Of a DNA stretch of 64,000 nucleotides, positions 35,525 through 43,862 are shown in pieces. The translations under genes were made by a program, and so were the position numbers. Positions within the stretch are counted from its first letter, which is position 1. Each line of letters starts with the position of its first letter. The notes beneath the pieces were generated by a model, which had not been told where the DNA came from, made no database searches, and saw only the letters and a program-made list of their open reading frames with translations. The DNA is taken from NCBI RefSeq assembly GCF_007988945.1, contig NZ_BJVC01000001.1:310001-374000 (forward strand), given 5' to 3'. This stretch comes from Swaminathania salitolerans. Its GTDB lineage: Bacteria; Pseudomonadota; Alphaproteobacteria; Acetobacterales; Acetobacteraceae.

Positions 35525-37633
35525 ATGGCTGATCCTGCTTCTCCGGCAGAGCGGTATGAGGTCTGGAGCGGACGCCTGAACCGGTCCTATGCACTCGCGC
35601 ATTTCGGGAAGAGCCTTTTCTGGTATCAGAGCGAGTTTCTCTTCACGTTCTTTCTGATACGCTCGCTTTCCGTTTCGCCACGCGACGCGGCCTTCGTTCT
35701 GGCATCGGGCTTTCTCGCTTCAGCCATTCTGGACATGACACTGGGCGCAGGTCTGCGTGCGCGCCTCAACGCGCCGGTCATGTCCTCGAAACTCCAGATG
35801 CTCGGGGCGTTCGGAGGCAGTCTGGGTCTCTATCTGCTGCTTTCGTCCCGTTTCGTGCCGCCCGCTCATTCGCTTTCGCTGGCGTTTCTGGGAACGATGG
35901 TTTTCAGGGTCTCATACGAGTTTCATGAGATGGGGCAGGACACGCTGCTTTCTCTTTTCCCCCTCACCGATAAAAGGCAAGGCGATCGACTTGTCGGTCT
36001 GCGCATGATCGGAAGTGGTGCTGCGGCGCTTCTGGTCGGGCTTGCGATCGGTCTTCTGCTTGGCTGGGGGGAAGGATCACGCGGGGCTCATCGGACCGCG
36101 CTGTTCCTCTGCTTCAGCATGACGCCGCTCCTGTCTGTCGGTTCGGCGATCTGGCTATGGCGCGACACGAACGCGCGCTTCGCCCGGAGCGCGGTCTCTC
36201 GCAGGACCGGGCGCGATACCGCACGATCCCGGGACCGGGCGGCCGCCATTTCGCGGGCTCCGTTCTACGTCGCGATTTTCTTTTCTGCCTGGATCGGCCC
36301 CTGCTTTGCCAGAACACTCCCTTTCCTCGCACAGAAACATGACGCGCAGACGGGGTTGTGCCTGCTGGCCTGCTATCCTCTGGGTATCATTCTGGCTCAG
36401 CCGCTCTGGACGCAGCTCGCTTCGCGTCATGAGGAGCGCCGTCTCCTGACGATCCTGTGCGGCATTCTCGCCGCGATGGTTCTTGTCCGCCCTCTCGTTC
36501 TGGCGTCCGGAGACGCGATCCTGTCGGGCTGTGCCGTGTTCTTCTTCGGCGGTGCCAGCGGTTGCCTCGGGGCAGCGCTCTGGTCTGGCTTTGCCTATGC
36601 CAGCCGCTCATGTCCCGGCGGTATCGCACAAGGATACGGCCGCTACCTCGCCTGCGCCAAATCCGGTCTCGCGATGATGACCCTCTCTCTTGCGACGGGC
36701 GTCTCCTTTTCCCCGGTCAGCATGGACCCCGTCTTCCCCGACATACAGGGACTAGCCGCCTGTGCGATACTGGGGGCAGTTTCATCCGCGCTTTGCGCCC
36801 AGCGCGAACACGGGGCGATAGGCACTCATATCGTCGAAAACACTGAAAGCCGGGCGTCCGAGTGCGATCGGGGGCATATGTCGCGCAAGACGGTCCTGCC
36901 AGGCCAGAAGCCGCTCCCGGCAACGTTCCTTCGTCCGTTCGTCCATCGGGGTGATCGGATAGCCGATCGTCGCGTGGAAAACATAAGGCGGTCGCGCAGG
37001 ATCGAACATTCCGAGATGACGCCCGATCTTCTCCCTGAGGTGTGTCAGGGCTTCTTCGGTCTCCCGATCGGCCGGACACAGCCGCACGCGCATCTTTCTG
37101 CCATCGAGAGCCGGGTCCATATGCGCGGCCATCATCCTGAGGGATGCCGGAACAGGATAAGGAAATGTCGCAAGTTCTTGCGCCATCCATTGATCGCAAA
37201 ACGATGCGGATGCGTCGCGCCCGAGCGCGCGTGGCCAGCCCGCTTCGGTTCTGAGGCCATCGCTCAATCCTTCGAAGACGGTCATGTGATAGCTCGAAGG
37301 CGGCAGGAACGCGAAGGCCGCAGCCCAGGGACCGCGCTGCATCGATTGCGAGAACGCCTCCATTTCCGTGAAGAGAACGCTGTCCTTCCCTGTCCGGGGC
37401 AGGGGGCAGATGATCGTGTTGCCTCGATAGGGTCGGACACGCCCGTCGGGATAGAATTTTCTCTGGCTGAGACGCGTCCCCGGTCCGGATGGATCGCCAG
37501 ATGCGAGAGCGCCGCGCGAAAAGGCGGCCGCCGTGGCGACGGTCGCGACCACCGCTGTTCCCGACAGACGGATCAGCGCCCTCCGGCCCGCGAATTCCGG
37601 ATCATGTGTCAGTGGGAACCTTGCGGACATTGA
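35525..37633 (+). CDS. GPH/MFS-type sugar transporter with read-through tail
   Basis: The first 425 or so residues are a 12-helix transporter with GPH (MelB-like) features: SYALAHFGKSLFWYQSEFLF at the N-terminus, then FHEMGQDTLLSLFPLTDKRQGDRLVGLRMIG, and a last helix around AACAILGAVSSALC. Here the frame has no stop and runs on for about 280 codons as an Arg/His-rich stretch that is exactly antisense to the DUF1868 gene, ending at 37633. The functional protein very probably ends near 36800. A one-base indel would bring a stop within 20 codons: TAG at about 36833 in the +1 frame. A lost stop or sequencing error is likely. It probably imports a sugar with H+ or Na+; neighbours are a TonB receptor and a ROK regulator. 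Confidence 0.75.
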   Translation: MADPASPAERYEVWSGRLNRSYALAHFGKSLFWYQSEFLFTFFLIRSLSVSPRDAAFVLASGFLASAILDMTLGAGLRARLNAPVMSSKLQMLGAFGGSLGLYLLLSSRFVPPAHSLSLAFLGTMVFRVSYEFHEMGQDTLLSLFPLTDKRQGDRLVGLRMIGSGAAALLVGLAIGLLLGWGEGSRGAHRTALFLCFSMTPLLSVGSAIWLWRDTNARFARSAVSRRTGRDTARSRDRAAAISRAPFYVAIFFSAWIGPCFARTLPFLAQKHDAQTGLCLLACYPLGIILAQPLWTQLASRHEERRLLTILCGILAAMVLVRPLVLASGDAILSGCAVFFFGGASGCLGAALWSGFAYASRSCPGGIAQGYGRYLACAKSGLAMMTLSLATGVSFSPVSMDPVFPDIQGLAACAILGAVSSALCAQREHGAIGTHIVENTESRASECDRGHMSRKTVLPGQKPLPATFLRPFVHRGDRIADRRVENIRRSRRIEHSEMTPDLLPEVCQGFFGLPIGRTQPHAHLSAIESRVHMRGHHPEGCRNRIRKCRKFLRHPLIAKRCGCVAPERAWPARFGSEAIAQSFEDGHVIARRRQEREGRSPGTALHRLRERLHFREENAVLPCPGQGADDRVASIGSDTPVGIEFSLAETRPRSGWIARCESAARKGGRRGDGRDHRCSRQTDQRPPAREFRIMCQWEPCGH
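36782..37630 (-). CDS. DUF1868 2H-phosphoesterase-like exported protein
   Basis: 282 residues. The N-terminus has RRALIRLSGTAVVATVATAA with twin arginines, consistent with a Tat signal. The mature part opens SGDPSGPGTRLSQRKFYPDG then GNTIICPLP. Two H-x-T motifs, SYHMTVFEG and FHATIGYPI, form the catalytic pair of the 2H phosphoesterase superfamily, which acts on 2',3'-cyclic nucleotides and similar esters. The family function is unknown. The gene lies between a transporter and a ROK regulator and is fully overlapped by the antisense tail of the transporter frame. Motif content shows this strand is the real coding one. Confidence 0.85.
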   Translation of the reverse strand: MSARFPLTHDPEFAGRRALIRLSGTAVVATVATAAAFSRGALASGDPSGPGTRLSQRKFYPDGRVRPYRGNTIICPLPRTGKDSVLFTEMEAFSQSMQRGPWAAAFAFLPPSSYHMTVFEGLSDGLRTEAGWPRALGRDASASFCDQWMAQELATFPYPVPASLRMMAAHMDPALDGRKMRVRLCPADRETEEALTHLREKIGRHLGMFDPARPPYVFHATIGYPITPMDERTKERCRERLLAWQDRLARHMPPIALGRPAFSVFDDMSAYRPVFALGAKRG

Positions 37634-37659
37634 GTTAGACTTTCCAGTTCACATCGGAA

Positions 37660-37681
37660 ATTTAACCCGTATCAGGTAAAT
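37660..37681. promoter_or_regulatory. Imperfect inverted repeat before the ROK gene
   Basis: ATTTAACC at 37660-37667 and GGTAAAT at 37675-37681 pair except for one extra A, with a 7-base spacer. It lies between the divergent DUF1868 and ROK starts and resembles AT-rich operators of NagC-type regulators. Weak evidence only. Confidence 0.35.
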
Positions 37682-37748
37682 CAATGCAGTCTGCAATCCT
37701 TTCCCCGGTCGTCATGAAAAAATCATCGACCGGCGCCCGGAACTCCTG

Positions 37749-38870
37749 ATGACTGCTGTCGGCTTTGCCCTTCCCAGACTATCGCGCACGGAGCGCTCGG
37801 TGCTCAGGCTCATGTGGGGGAAGGAGAACATCTCACAAAAGCGCATCATCGATGCGAGCAATCTGCCCCAGCAAACCGTCTCTCGCATTCTGACGTCTTT
37901 CGTGGAGAACGATATCGTGCGGGTCGGCATGACGATGGGTGATCGCAGGCCGGGAAAACCCCAGAGGGCCCTGCATATCGTGCCGGAAACCGCCTACGGG
38001 CTCGGTATAGCCATTCTGGCCGATACGATTTCTCTCGCCATCACCGATATGAATGGCGTTCCCGTCCTGCAGGAGATGCACGCCCACCGCTCCTGCACGC
38101 CGCAACAAGCCGCGCGCTGGACGAAAGACAGGCTGGAACGTCTCGCGCTCGCCCGTCCGGAGATCATGTCCCGTGTTGCAGGACTCGGGATCGCGATGAC
38201 CGGATCGTTCGTGGATCGGCGTCATTTCAACACGCCGAACAGTCTCGAATCCTGGGCGAATATCGATGTGCTGGACTGGGCTGCGTCGGTGACGACGCTG
38301 CCGGTTCTGGTGGAAAATGACGGAACGGCCGCGGCCCTCGCGGAAGCCAGGCTCGGCAAGGGGCGAGACACGGGAAGTTTCGCCTATCTCTATCTCGCCG
38401 AGGGTGTGGGAGGCGGGGTCATTCTCGAGGGGCGCGCCTGGCGGGGGGCTCACGGCAATGCGGGAGAATACGCAGCCGGGTTGCATCTGCCCGTCTATCC
38501 CTATCCCAATCTTGATCTTCTGCGCCGGATCCTGGCCCGCGACGGGATGGAGTTTCCTACCGTCACGGATATGGTCAGTGCCTTCGACCCCGACTGGAGC
38601 GGCAACAGGGTCTGGGTTTCCAGTGTGAAGGATTCCCTCTCGGTGATCGTTTCCAACGCAATGGGTATTCTGGATGTGGATGCGGTCGTTCTGGGGGGGC
38701 AGATCCCCGAGGCTCTCGTCGATCTGGTGCGACCGCATATTGCCGTCTTCGATCAGGAACGACGCGGCGTTCTCAGGCCTCGCGGGTCGATTTTCGCGGC
38801 AGGAGTGAAAGAGAATGCAGCCGCGATCGGCGCCTCGACCCTGACGGTGAGAGCCTATCTCGATCTCTGA
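37749..38870 (+). CDS. ROK-family transcriptional regulator (NagC/XylR-like)
   Basis: 373 residues. The N-terminal winged helix (ISQKRIIDASNLPQQTVSRI) is followed by a ROK sugar-kinase-like fold: GLGIAILADTISLAITDMNG, GLGIAMTGSFV, VENDGTAAALAEARLGKG and the ROK signature EGVGGGVILEGRAWRGAHG. The zinc motif C-x-C-G-x2-G-C-x-E of ROK kinases is absent after GNAGEYA, as in several regulators. It probably represses the adjacent DUF1868, transporter and TonB-receptor genes and is released by a sugar or sugar phosphate. Confidence 0.88.
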   Translation: MTAVGFALPRLSRTERSVLRLMWGKENISQKRIIDASNLPQQTVSRILTSFVENDIVRVGMTMGDRRPGKPQRALHIVPETAYGLGIAILADTISLAITDMNGVPVLQEMHAHRSCTPQQAARWTKDRLERLALARPEIMSRVAGLGIAMTGSFVDRRHFNTPNSLESWANIDVLDWAASVTTLPVLVENDGTAAALAEARLGKGRDTGSFAYLYLAEGVGGGVILEGRAWRGAHGNAGEYAAGLHLPVYPYPNLDLLRRILARDGMEFPTVTDMVSAFDPDWSGNRVWVSSVKDSLSVIVSNAMGILDVDAVVLGGQIPEALVDLVRPHIAVFDQERRGVLRPRGSIFAAGVKENAAAIGASTLTVRAYLDL

Positions 38871-39391
38871 GGAAAACACCGCGTCGCTTTTCCCCCCGCC
38901 ATAACCCCCTCCTGCCGGTCTGCGCCCTGTCCGGCATCGCCGGGCGTCTTCGCTGCACTCACGCCGCAGCCCCTCCCGTGCGAGGCAACCGGCCCCTCCG
39001 GATGAGGCCCATTCCTGCGCCTGGAGCGGATGGATGAGCCGGAAGCGCAAGGCGGTCGAACACAGAGCGCCCGTCATCAGTCTGACCGGAAAATCGACCG
39101 GATTTCGCAGCAGGGTATCCCACATGCATCCTGTTCGACCCGGGTCCGGAACCGAACATGGATCGGGTCGGGTCCTGCAGGATTGCAAGCAGCGCGTGGT
39201 GTTTCCGGAGTGGGAACAGGAAGCGGTCGTAGTCTATACATGGGAGAGGAAGTATCGTATTTCTTATTACAAATCATTTCATATCAGAGTATTTCAATTT
39301 TATTGTTTTGTCATAAAATGGTCACGCAATCGTCTCAATGGCTCCTCTATAGCTCCGCTTACTTAGTTCAGTTCAGAGTTTATCGAGACCT
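38871..39391. promoter_or_regulatory. Gap before the porin, with a candidate Pho box
   Basis: No gene is supported in these 521 bp. A weak hairpin, GGAAAA at 38871 with TTTTCC at 38888, may end the ROK transcript. The last 150 bp are AT-rich. TTGTCAT at 39308-39314, AAAA, then TGGTCAC at 39319-39325 match the 11-bp direct-repeat plan of a PhoB site (CTGTCAT, 4 bases, CTGTCAT). A weaker third unit TCGTCTC is at 39330-39336, and a TATAGC -10 candidate at 39348 follows by 11 bases. The start of the OprO/P-type porin is 43 bp further. Confidence 0.5.
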
Positions 39392-41320
39392 ATGCGCCTG
39401 CGCTGCCTTACGACCCTTCTGCTTCTTTGCGGCGCCTGCATGCCGATCCAGACCTTCGCAGCCGGGAAGGAGGATGACATAGCGGCGCTCCGCCGCGAGA
39501 TGCATGAAATGCGCGCGCAGATGCAGGGAGAGATCGCGGCTCTGCGGCAGGAACTCGCCAGAGAGCGCGCCTCCAGAAAGCTGGCGCCGGGCAAGCTGGC
39601 GCTGGGAAAAGGGACGAAGCCCGGGGCGGCGCGAACCCCGGGGCAGCATGAGCACAGGGCAGAGACGCGGATCGCGAAAGTGCAGAGCATTGATGCGCCG
39701 TCCGGTCCGACCGGTCGTCGTCCTCCAGCCGTCGGACATCATCCGGAGGCTCACGGGTCTCTTCCCGATACAGGTGCTCTGGATGTTATCGCGCCACAGC
39801 CGACACATGGACCCGACCGGGGAAATGCCAGCCATGAAGAGGGGCGGAACGGGGCCATTCGTCTCGCCTCTGCGCGATCGGAAGCTGCCCCGGGTGCTGA
39901 TCCGGGTGCTGATCCGGGTGCTGCTTCTGGTCCGGGCGGGTCGTCGCCGGCGCGTGGTGGGGGTGCCCACGATGTGCGTCTCGATCCGCCGCCCGATCAC
40001 GGCCTCAACATGTCCCTCGCCGATTTCCGCCACGCGACGCGCACCGCCGAGACGGTCAGTATCGGCGGAATCCGGATCGGCTTTCCCAGAGGGCGACCGA
40101 CAATTGCATCCGATGACGGTCTGTATGCCTTCTCCGCCGGTCTGGTCATGCATCTCGATATCGGAGGATTTCCTTCCTCCGGCCCGTCGGACGGGCAGAC
40201 GGGACGTTTCCCCAAGCTGAACGAGAATGCACGTCGTCTTCGTCTTCCCCTGACATGGCGCTACGGCAACCTCATGGCGAGTCTCACGCCGGAATGGGGG
40301 CGGACGGTCGACGGTACAGCAGGATTGTACGAGGCGAACATGGTGTATGCCGGGGTCAGGAACTCGCAATTCGTTCTCGGATATTACCAGCCGCGCGTAA
40401 CGATGCACGATGCGGAATCCTCCAACGGCTTCATGTTCATGGAGCGCGCCTCGGTGTCCGAAGTGGTGCGCCTCATCGCTGCGGGCGATACGCGCATGAC
40501 ATTCGGCGGGCGCAGCCATGGCGAGCGCTGGTATCTCGGGGCCTATCTCACCGGTCAGACCTATGGCGACCGGACGAACGATCCGACGGTGTCCGACAGC
40601 CAGGTCGGCAGCGTCCTGCGCGTGACAGGGCGCCCCATCGCCACGAAGACGACCGATCTGCATATCGGCGTGTCCTCGACCATGTCGTTCAAGCGCAACC
40701 AGACGGCACGCGGGCGCGTGCTGTCTCTGAGCGATCGCCCCGAGACCCGCCTGACCAATGAGCGCCTGATTTCGACAGGCACCATCACGGATGTGAAAAA
40801 CGTCTGGGCGATCGGCCCGGAAATCGGTCTCCGATACGAAAACGCCCTTATCCAGGCCGAATATTATCATATCGGCGTGGATCGCAACGCGTCCGCCTCC
40901 CGAAAGGGGCCGGCGCCCGATCTGGGGTTTCAGGGATATTACGTCGAGGGCAGCTATACGCTTCTGGGCAAGCCCCGGCGATACAGCCCCAAGGATGGCG
41001 CTTTCGCCGCGCCGGCCCCGAACGAGGAATTCGATCTGTGGCACAATCACTGGGGGGCGCTCGAACTGGTGGGGCGATACAGCGTGATGGATTTCAACAG
41101 CCATTTGCGGGGGAGCCTGCCCGCATCGGCAACCGGCGGCGTACGGGGCGGCGTACAGACGGTATGGTCGGGCGGGCTCGACTGGTATCCGAGCCGCCAT
41201 TACAGGATCCAGCTTCAGTATAACCATATCGAGGCGACCCGGTCCGAAACGGCGGGAAGCGTCAACACCAGAGGGCGCCGGATCGACATGATCGGCAGCC
41301 GGTTCCAGGCGGCTTTCTGA
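39392..41320 (+). CDS. OprO/OprP-type (phosphate/polyphosphate-selective) porin
   Basis: 642 residues. A signal peptide (MRLRCLTTLLLLCGACMPIQ, cut after TFA) precedes a coiled-coil-like stretch (residues 28-60, DIAALRREMHEMRAQMQGEI), then a low-complexity Gly/Pro/Ala linker to about residue 205 that includes a tandem GADPGADPGA run. The barrel then begins. FVLGYYQPRVTMHDAESS with FMFMERASVSEV, YYVEGSYTLLGKPRRY and HWGALELVGRYSVMDF are typical of the porin O/P family, and the protein ends in Phe. The family forms trimeric anion channels, often for phosphate; a candidate Pho box lies upstream. The linker is longer than usual. Confidence 0.82.
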   Translation: MRLRCLTTLLLLCGACMPIQTFAAGKEDDIAALRREMHEMRAQMQGEIAALRQELARERASRKLAPGKLALGKGTKPGAARTPGQHEHRAETRIAKVQSIDAPSGPTGRRPPAVGHHPEAHGSLPDTGALDVIAPQPTHGPDRGNASHEEGRNGAIRLASARSEAAPGADPGADPGAASGPGGSSPARGGGAHDVRLDPPPDHGLNMSLADFRHATRTAETVSIGGIRIGFPRGRPTIASDDGLYAFSAGLVMHLDIGGFPSSGPSDGQTGRFPKLNENARRLRLPLTWRYGNLMASLTPEWGRTVDGTAGLYEANMVYAGVRNSQFVLGYYQPRVTMHDAESSNGFMFMERASVSEVVRLIAAGDTRMTFGGRSHGERWYLGAYLTGQTYGDRTNDPTVSDSQVGSVLRVTGRPIATKTTDLHIGVSSTMSFKRNQTARGRVLSLSDRPETRLTNERLISTGTITDVKNVWAIGPEIGLRYENALIQAEYYHIGVDRNASASRKGPAPDLGFQGYYVEGSYTLLGKPRRYSPKDGAFAAPAPNEEFDLWHNHWGALELVGRYSVMDFNSHLRGSLPASATGGVRGGVQTVWSGGLDWYPSRHYRIQLQYNHIEATRSETAGSVNTRGRRIDMIGSRFQAAF

Positions 41321-41331
41321 GCGAGAGACAG

Positions 41332-41346
41332 GGGGCTTTCCGCCCC
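41332..41346. terminator. Short hairpin after the porin
   Basis: GGGGC and GCCCC form a 5-bp GC stem with a 5-base loop, 11 bp after the porin stop and before the convergent pqiC. No T-tract is seen. Confidence 0.3.
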
Positions 41347-41402
41347 GGAACGAGATCAGCCCCTAAACGCCGCCATGTCGCGACGCGGTCGCCGGGAGGG
41401 AG

Positions 41403-41447
41403 CGTTGCCGGGCTGGGCGTTACCGGGCTGGGCGTTACCGGGAGCCG
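41403..41447. repeat. 15-bp tandem repeat at the 3' end of pqiC
   Basis: Three 15-bp units (CGTTGCCGGGCTGGG, CGTTACCGGGCTGGG and a diverged CGTTACCGGGAGCCG) span the pqiC stop codon at 41435. Confidence 0.8.
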
Positions 41448-42079
41448 CCGGACGGAGCGGCAATCCGGTCCGCCAGCTTCGTGAACAGGGTCTGCAGAAG
41501 GGCTGCACGCTGGGAATCGTGTGCGACCGGTCCCTCAGCCTCGATCATGGCGTGCTGCGTCGTTTCTGCCGGAAATGTTCGTGCCGGAGATGTTCGTGCC
41601 GGAAATGTTCGTGCCGGGGATGCTTTTGCCGGGGATGTTTCCGTCAGGGGCGTCCCGGTCCAGGAGGCGACGAGCCGGGCCTTGCCGTCGGTTGTCAGAT
41701 CGAAGCGCTCGATGGTGATGCTCAGGCGCGTTGCTGCCGATTCCATCGGGGCGTGACCGGTGACGAATTTTGCGGGCCAGTCCTGTGAGAGCCGGGCGAT
41801 GACGAGATCGGTTGCAGTACGCGACAGACGGCTGGCCCAGCGCCCGTTCGGACTGCGGATCAGTCTGCTTCCGTCGCGAAGGAGGATATCCTGCGTGTCG
41901 AATTCGTCCGGCACGATCAGACGCGGAACGAAGACGGTCTCGGCTGCCGGTCCGGGCGCGGGACTCTGCGCGAGCGGGGGCGAGAGCGTATAGACCTGCA
42001 CGGGTGGCGCGGCGCATCCGGCGAGAGGCGCGACGAGAAGCGCGATGAGAAGGGCGGAACCCGGATACCGGCATCTCAT
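41435..42079 (-). CDS. pqiC: PqiC/YmbA-type ABC transport auxiliary lipoprotein
   Basis: 214 residues. MRCRYPGSALLIALLVAPLAGC is a lipoprotein signal with the lipobox LAGC, so the protein is probably anchored in the outer membrane. VQVYTLSPPLA, VFVPRLIVPDEFDTQDILLR and RWASRLSRTATDLVIARL are typical of the DUF330/PqiC family, which helps MCE-type lipid transport between membranes. Residues 146-170 (TSPARTFPARTSPARTFPAE) are encoded by five 15-bp repeats and are probably a variable surface loop. The ATG overlaps the MlaD-like gene stop by ATGA. It is last of four co-oriented genes. Confidence 0.88.
   Translation of the reverse strand: MRCRYPGSALLIALLVAPLAGCAAPPVQVYTLSPPLAQSPAPGPAAETVFVPRLIVPDEFDTQDILLRDGSRLIRSPNGRWASRLSRTATDLVIARLSQDWPAKFVTGHAPMESAATRLSITIERFDLTTDGKARLVASWTGTPLTETSPAKASPARTFPARTSPARTFPAETTQHAMIEAEGPVAHDSQRAALLQTLFTKLADRIAAPSGGSR
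41568..41642. repeat. 15-bp tandem repeat inside pqiC
   Basis: Five in-frame 15-bp units (GCCGGAAATGTTCGT and variants with GAGATG, GGGATGCTTTT and GGGATGTTTCC) encode a repeating Ser/Thr-Pro-Ala-Arg pentapeptide block in PqiC. Confidence 0.88.
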
Positions 42080-43038
42080 TGGCGACGTCCTGTCAGAAGA
42101 AGTTGCGGATTACGTTCCACGTCGTTGGCGAAGCCTCGCAATGCCGAGGCGGCGGCTGCGATATCGCGCAGGGTGGCGGCAAGATTGGCCCTGTCTTCCG
42201 AGCGCGAGCCCGTCATGTCCCGGATATTGCCGAGAGCCTGGTTCGCTGTTTCCATCGTCCGGCGGCTGTTCTCGACAAGGAGATGCAGATCGTGCCCGCG
42301 CGCCGTCAGCTGACCCGATCCGTTCCGGGCCAGACGGTCGATATCGGTGAGTGTTTTCTGAAGCTGCGGCTGAAGCGCCGTGATCATGAGCTGCGCGGTA
42401 TCGACGAGCGCGCGGCTGTGATCGGATGTCTGTTTCACGCTGTCCGCCAGGGCGGGAATGCTCCTGTCCAGGGTTTCGGCGAGATGTTTCAGCGTCACGA
42501 GAGTCGAGGCGGCATCTGTGCTGAGTTTGCGCAAGGGAAGATGGGTCAGCGTGTTCGTGATGGCCTGTATCGAGGATTGCCGGGTCGGGATCTCGGTTTC
42601 GGACGCGATCTCCGGATGAAAGACGGCCGGTGTCTCCGGTGCGATATCGAGATCGATCTGCGAGGTGCCGGTTACGAAGCTCTTCAGATTCATCTCGCCC
42701 CGCAGGCCGTGATCGACCAGCTCCCTGAGGCTGGGAAGATGGCCGTTCTTGCGCCCCGCAACGAGAATGTCGTCGCGTCTGAGCGTGATATAGACAGGAA
42801 TGAACGCTTCGCGCGTCTTCGGGTCGTAATCGATGGCGATACGATCCACCGCGCCGACCTGTACGCCCCGGAAACTGACCGGCGCTCCGACGGACAGACC
42901 GTTGGTGGCCCCTCTGAATACCAGCACGGCCCGGTCCGTATGGGAGAAGGGGTTGAAACTCCCGAACAGGACGAAGGCGCTGACGAGAAGGGCGACACCT
43001 CCGAGGACGAAGGCGCCGACGAGTGCTTGCCGGTTCAT
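42076..43038 (-). CDS. mlaD: MCE-domain lipid transport protein (MlaD-like)
   Basis: 320 residues. One N-terminal membrane helix (LVGAFVLGGVALLVSAFVLF) leads to an MCE domain: AVLVFRGATNGLSVGAPVSF and VGAVDRIAIDYDPKTREAFI. A long alpha-helical C-terminal part (residues 150-315) with heptad-like Leu/Ala spacing should form the periplasmic tunnel seen in PqiB/LetB-type or MlaD hexamers. The C-terminal extension makes it longer than E. coli MlaD and closer to the single-MCE proteins that pair with PqiC lipoproteins. It overlaps both neighbours by ATGA. Confidence 0.92.
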   Translation of the reverse strand: MNRQALVGAFVLGGVALLVSAFVLFGSFNPFSHTDRAVLVFRGATNGLSVGAPVSFRGVQVGAVDRIAIDYDPKTREAFIPVYITLRRDDILVAGRKNGHLPSLRELVDHGLRGEMNLKSFVTGTSQIDLDIAPETPAVFHPEIASETEIPTRQSSIQAITNTLTHLPLRKLSTDAASTLVTLKHLAETLDRSIPALADSVKQTSDHSRALVDTAQLMITALQPQLQKTLTDIDRLARNGSGQLTARGHDLHLLVENSRRTMETANQALGNIRDMTGSRSEDRANLAATLRDIAAAASALRGFANDVERNPQLLLTGRRQ

Positions 43039-43859
43039 GGTCTGCTGTCTTTCTCGTTGCGTTGTCTGTTCATGAAGGCATGGACCTGCGGGTCAGTGCA
43101 GCGATCGCGGAGCTGCTTCGGCGATCCGTGCGCGATCGGACGTTTGCTCACCGCATCGAGAAAGATGCCGTCATCGGCGATCCGGAACAAACTCGGCAGT
43201 TCGTGGCTGACGATCACGATCGTCGCACCCAGCCCGTCGCGCAGATTGAGGATGAGGTCGTCCAGACGCGCGGAGGTGATCGGGTCGAGCCCTGCTGAGG
43301 GTTCGTCGAAGAAGAGAATATCGGGATCGAGCGCGAGTGCGCGCGCCAGTCCGGCCCGCTTGCGCATGCCGCCGCTTATTTCCGAGGGCATCAGATCGAT
43401 CGCATCGAGAAGCCCCACAAGCGCGAGCTTGAGGGAGACCATCTGCCTTATGGAGGCGGAATCCAGTGCGGTGAACATCTGGAGCGGCAGGGCGACATTT
43501 TCGCCGAGCGTCATGGAGCTCCATAATGCCCCGTTCTGGAACAGAACGCCGAAGCGGTGATTGAGCTCAGTGCGGCGTCTGTCGTTTCCTGCCCAGTAAT
43601 CCTCGCCATCCAGCATAAACGTGCCGCAGCTCGGGCGAAGAAGGCCGATCATGCTCTTGAGCAGGGTCGATTTGCCGCAGCCCGAACCACCCATGACCGC
43701 GAAGATACTGCCACGCCGGACCGAGAGATCGATATGCGACTGGATGATTTTCGGCCCGAAGGCGAGGGTCACGTCCTTCATGGTCAGGACCGGCCCGCCC
43801 GGGCCTGTCTCCGTCGCGTGCGGGTCATGCAGGGTCGATGGCGAAGAGCGGTCCTGCAT
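43035..43859 (-). CDS. mlaF: ABC transporter ATPase (MlaF-like)
   Basis: 274 residues. Walker A is GGSGCGKSTLLKSM. The ABC signature is the variant SGGMRKRAGLARAL, Walker B is LFFDEPSAGLDPI, and the switch His is in VIVSHELPSLFRIAD. The GGMRKR variant and ENVALPLQ are typical of MlaF. With the permease it powers retrograde or anterograde phospholipid movement between inner and outer membrane. It lies 3 bp after the permease gene and overlaps mlaD by ATGA. Confidence 0.95.
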   Translation of the reverse strand: MQDRSSPSTLHDPHATETGPGGPVLTMKDVTLAFGPKIIQSHIDLSVRRGSIFAVMGGSGCGKSTLLKSMIGLLRPSCGTFMLDGEDYWAGNDRRRTELNHRFGVLFQNGALWSSMTLGENVALPLQMFTALDSASIRQMVSLKLALVGLLDAIDLMPSEISGGMRKRAGLARALALDPDILFFDEPSAGLDPITSARLDDLILNLRDGLGATIVIVSHELPSLFRIADDGIFLDAVSKRPIAHGSPKQLRDRCTDPQVHAFMNRQRNEKDSRP

Positions 43860-43862
43860 GAC

